DNA from: an uncultured Methanomethylovorans sp.
Lineage (GTDB): Archaea > Halobacteriota > Methanosarcinia > Methanosarcinales > Methanosarcinaceae
Length of the DNA: 5,684 nt
Assembly (NCBI GenBank): GCA_937968035.1
Contig: CALBTS010000973.1
Coordinates: 1 to 5,684, forward strand
Reading direction: 5' to 3'
Shown here: positions 5,225 through 5,684 of the stretch, piece by piece
Layout: every line of letters starts with the position of its first letter
Numbering within the stretch: position 1 is the first letter of the stretch
The notes under the pieces: generated by a model
The model's database searches: none
Told to the model about the DNA's origin: nothing
Seen by the model: only the letters and a program-made list of their open reading frames with translations
Program-made: the position numbers and the translations under genes

Positions 5225-5684
5225 TTCCACCGCCTCCATGCAACGACAAGCAACAAAATAAGGATCCCAGATAATATTCCAAATCCCGGAATAGTTCTTT
5301 CAGCTGGCTTTTCAATAGTATTCGGATTGTTTGAAGAAGAACTGTCTTCCATATTACCTTCAAGCTTTATTAGCCAAGCATCATAGTCTCCAGCGCCGGA
5401 AGAATGTGTCGAACCTGCCATTATGTATCCACCGTCAGAGGTCTGCTGGACTGAAGATGCACCATCACCTGATTTTCCTCCAAAAGTCTTGTCCCATTGT
5501 TTATTGCCTTCAGAGTCGGTTTTAATGAGCCAAGCATCTCCTGCCCCAGCGCCGAAAGACTCTGTCACACCTGCCATTATGTATCCTCCGTCAGAGGTCT
5601 GCTGGACTGATCTTGCACCATCACCTGATTTTCCTCCAAAAGTCTTGTCCCATTGCTTATTTCCTTCAGAGTCGGTTTTAATGA
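5221..5684 (-). CDS. Repeat-containing surface protein with PGF-CTERM anchor (5' partial)
   Basis: The minus-strand frame is open to the right edge (first full codon 5682-5680), so the gene starts outside the window; 153 codons are visible. ATG 5577 is inside a repeat (GGYIMAG) and is not the start. The visible part has the end of one repeat, two complete repeats ([17 protein letters not shown], then [14 protein letters not shown] and DAWLIK), a Ser/Asn/Pro-rich spacer ([19 protein letters not shown]) and the C-terminal signal [19 protein letters not shown] followed by RRWK. PGF-CTERM tails are known substrates of archaeosortase A, which removes the tail and attaches the protein to a membrane lipid. 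A glycosylated, lipid-anchored surface protein is therefore likely. The Ser/Asn-rich spacer fits glycosylation. The TGA stop overlaps the ATG of the downstream secreted-protein gene, indicating an operon. Confidence 0.92.
   Translation of the reverse strand, partial: IKTDSEGNKQWDKTFGGKSGDGARSVQQTSDGGYIMAGVTESFGAGAGDAWLIKTDSEGNKQWDKTFGGKSGDGASSVQQTSDGGYIMAGSTHSSGAGDYDAWLIKLEGNMEDSSSSNNPNTIEKPAERTIPGFGILSGILILLLVVAWRRWK
5224..5292 (-). other. PGF-CTERM sorting signal
   Basis: The last 23 residues begin IPGFG, continue with about 14 hydrophobic residues ([14 protein letters not shown]) and end with RRWK. This is the PGF motif, membrane helix and basic tail order of archaeosortase A substrates, preceded by a low-complexity polar linker. 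Confidence 0.88.
5227..5237 (-). promoter_or_regulatory. Ribosome binding site deciding the start at 5224
   Basis: On the minus strand GGAGG (5237-5233) lies 8 bases before ATG 5224, and GGTGG (5231-5227) overlaps the same purine-rich tract. GGAGG matches the methanogen anti-Shine-Dalgarno sequence at good spacing. The site lies inside the last codons of the upstream gene, as expected for translational coupling. Confidence 0.7.
5362..5664 (-). repeat. Two complete tandem surface-protein repeat units
   Basis: The units are 5664-5509 (52 residues) and 5508-5362 (49 residues, ending DYDAWLIKL), and the end of a further unit reaches the window edge. They belong to the same family as the left array but are closer to each other: both have GGKSGDGA(R/S)[12 protein letters not shown]. 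Gly/Ala/Ser-rich loops ([20 protein letters not shown]) replace the Cys-containing loops of the left array. Confidence 0.92.
5636..5682 (-). repeat. Right arm of 47-bp perfect inverted repeat
   Basis: This is the partner of 485-531 in opposite orientation, lying in the first visible repeat of the PGF-CTERM gene. The arms are separated by about 5.1 kb containing both C-terminal gene halves, the intergenic region and the whole 617-residue gene. Confidence 0.9.

Noticed and set aside
5237..5239. ATG 5239 as the start of the 617-residue protein
   Set aside because: It overlaps the GGAGG motif and adds MEAVE before an otherwise standard signal peptide. ATG 5224 has correct spacing to GGAGG and an ATGA overlap.
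5130..5525. Short open frames 5130-5363 (-) and 5331-5525 (+)
   Set aside because: They overlap the supported PGF-CTERM and secreted-protein genes in other frames and encode no recognisable motif.
5575..5577. ATG 5577 as the start of the PGF-CTERM gene
   Set aside because: It is the Met of GGYIMAG within a repeat. The frame continues upstream for 35 more codons of repeat sequence to the edge.

Overview
The window looks like methanogenic archaeon DNA, most likely from the order Methanosarcinales (Methanosarcina or a close relative). Three things support this: surface proteins built from tandem ~50-residue [29 protein letters not shown] repeats, a PGF-CTERM archaeosortase-type tail, and a PKD domain in a moderately AT-rich background. 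Assignment below the order is inference. No housekeeping gene, RNA gene, CRISPR array, intact insertion sequence or replication origin was found. All recognisable coding capacity is for exported or cell-surface proteins.

Layout: two transcription units converge. From the left, a very large open frame enters already open at the window edge and ends at 3040 (+). It carries four repeat units, a PKD domain, an unrecognised region, a PEGA-like module, a second unrecognised region, a choice-of-anchor U type domain and a C-terminal membrane helix. A non-coding gap of about 330 bases follows (3041-3370), with a T-rich terminator candidate, two inverted repeats and perhaps a decayed reading frame. From the right, a minus-strand operon of two genes reads inward. 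The first is the 3' part of another repeat protein, ending in a PGF-CTERM signal (5221 to beyond 5684). The second is a 617-residue secreted protein of unknown function (3371-5224). Its ATG overlaps the preceding stop codon in an ATGA arrangement.

How they may work together: both units display proteins on the outer face of the cell envelope, and the two repeat proteins share almost identical repeat DNA in opposite orientation at the two ends of the window. The shared DNA stops abruptly at the end of the last repeat in each gene, and the C-terminal modules are then unrelated. This suggests modular reshuffling of surface proteins. It also leaves long inverted repeats flanking about 5 kb, so homologous recombination could exchange the two C-terminal halves in frame. 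That is a hypothesis from the layout, not something a single sequence can prove.
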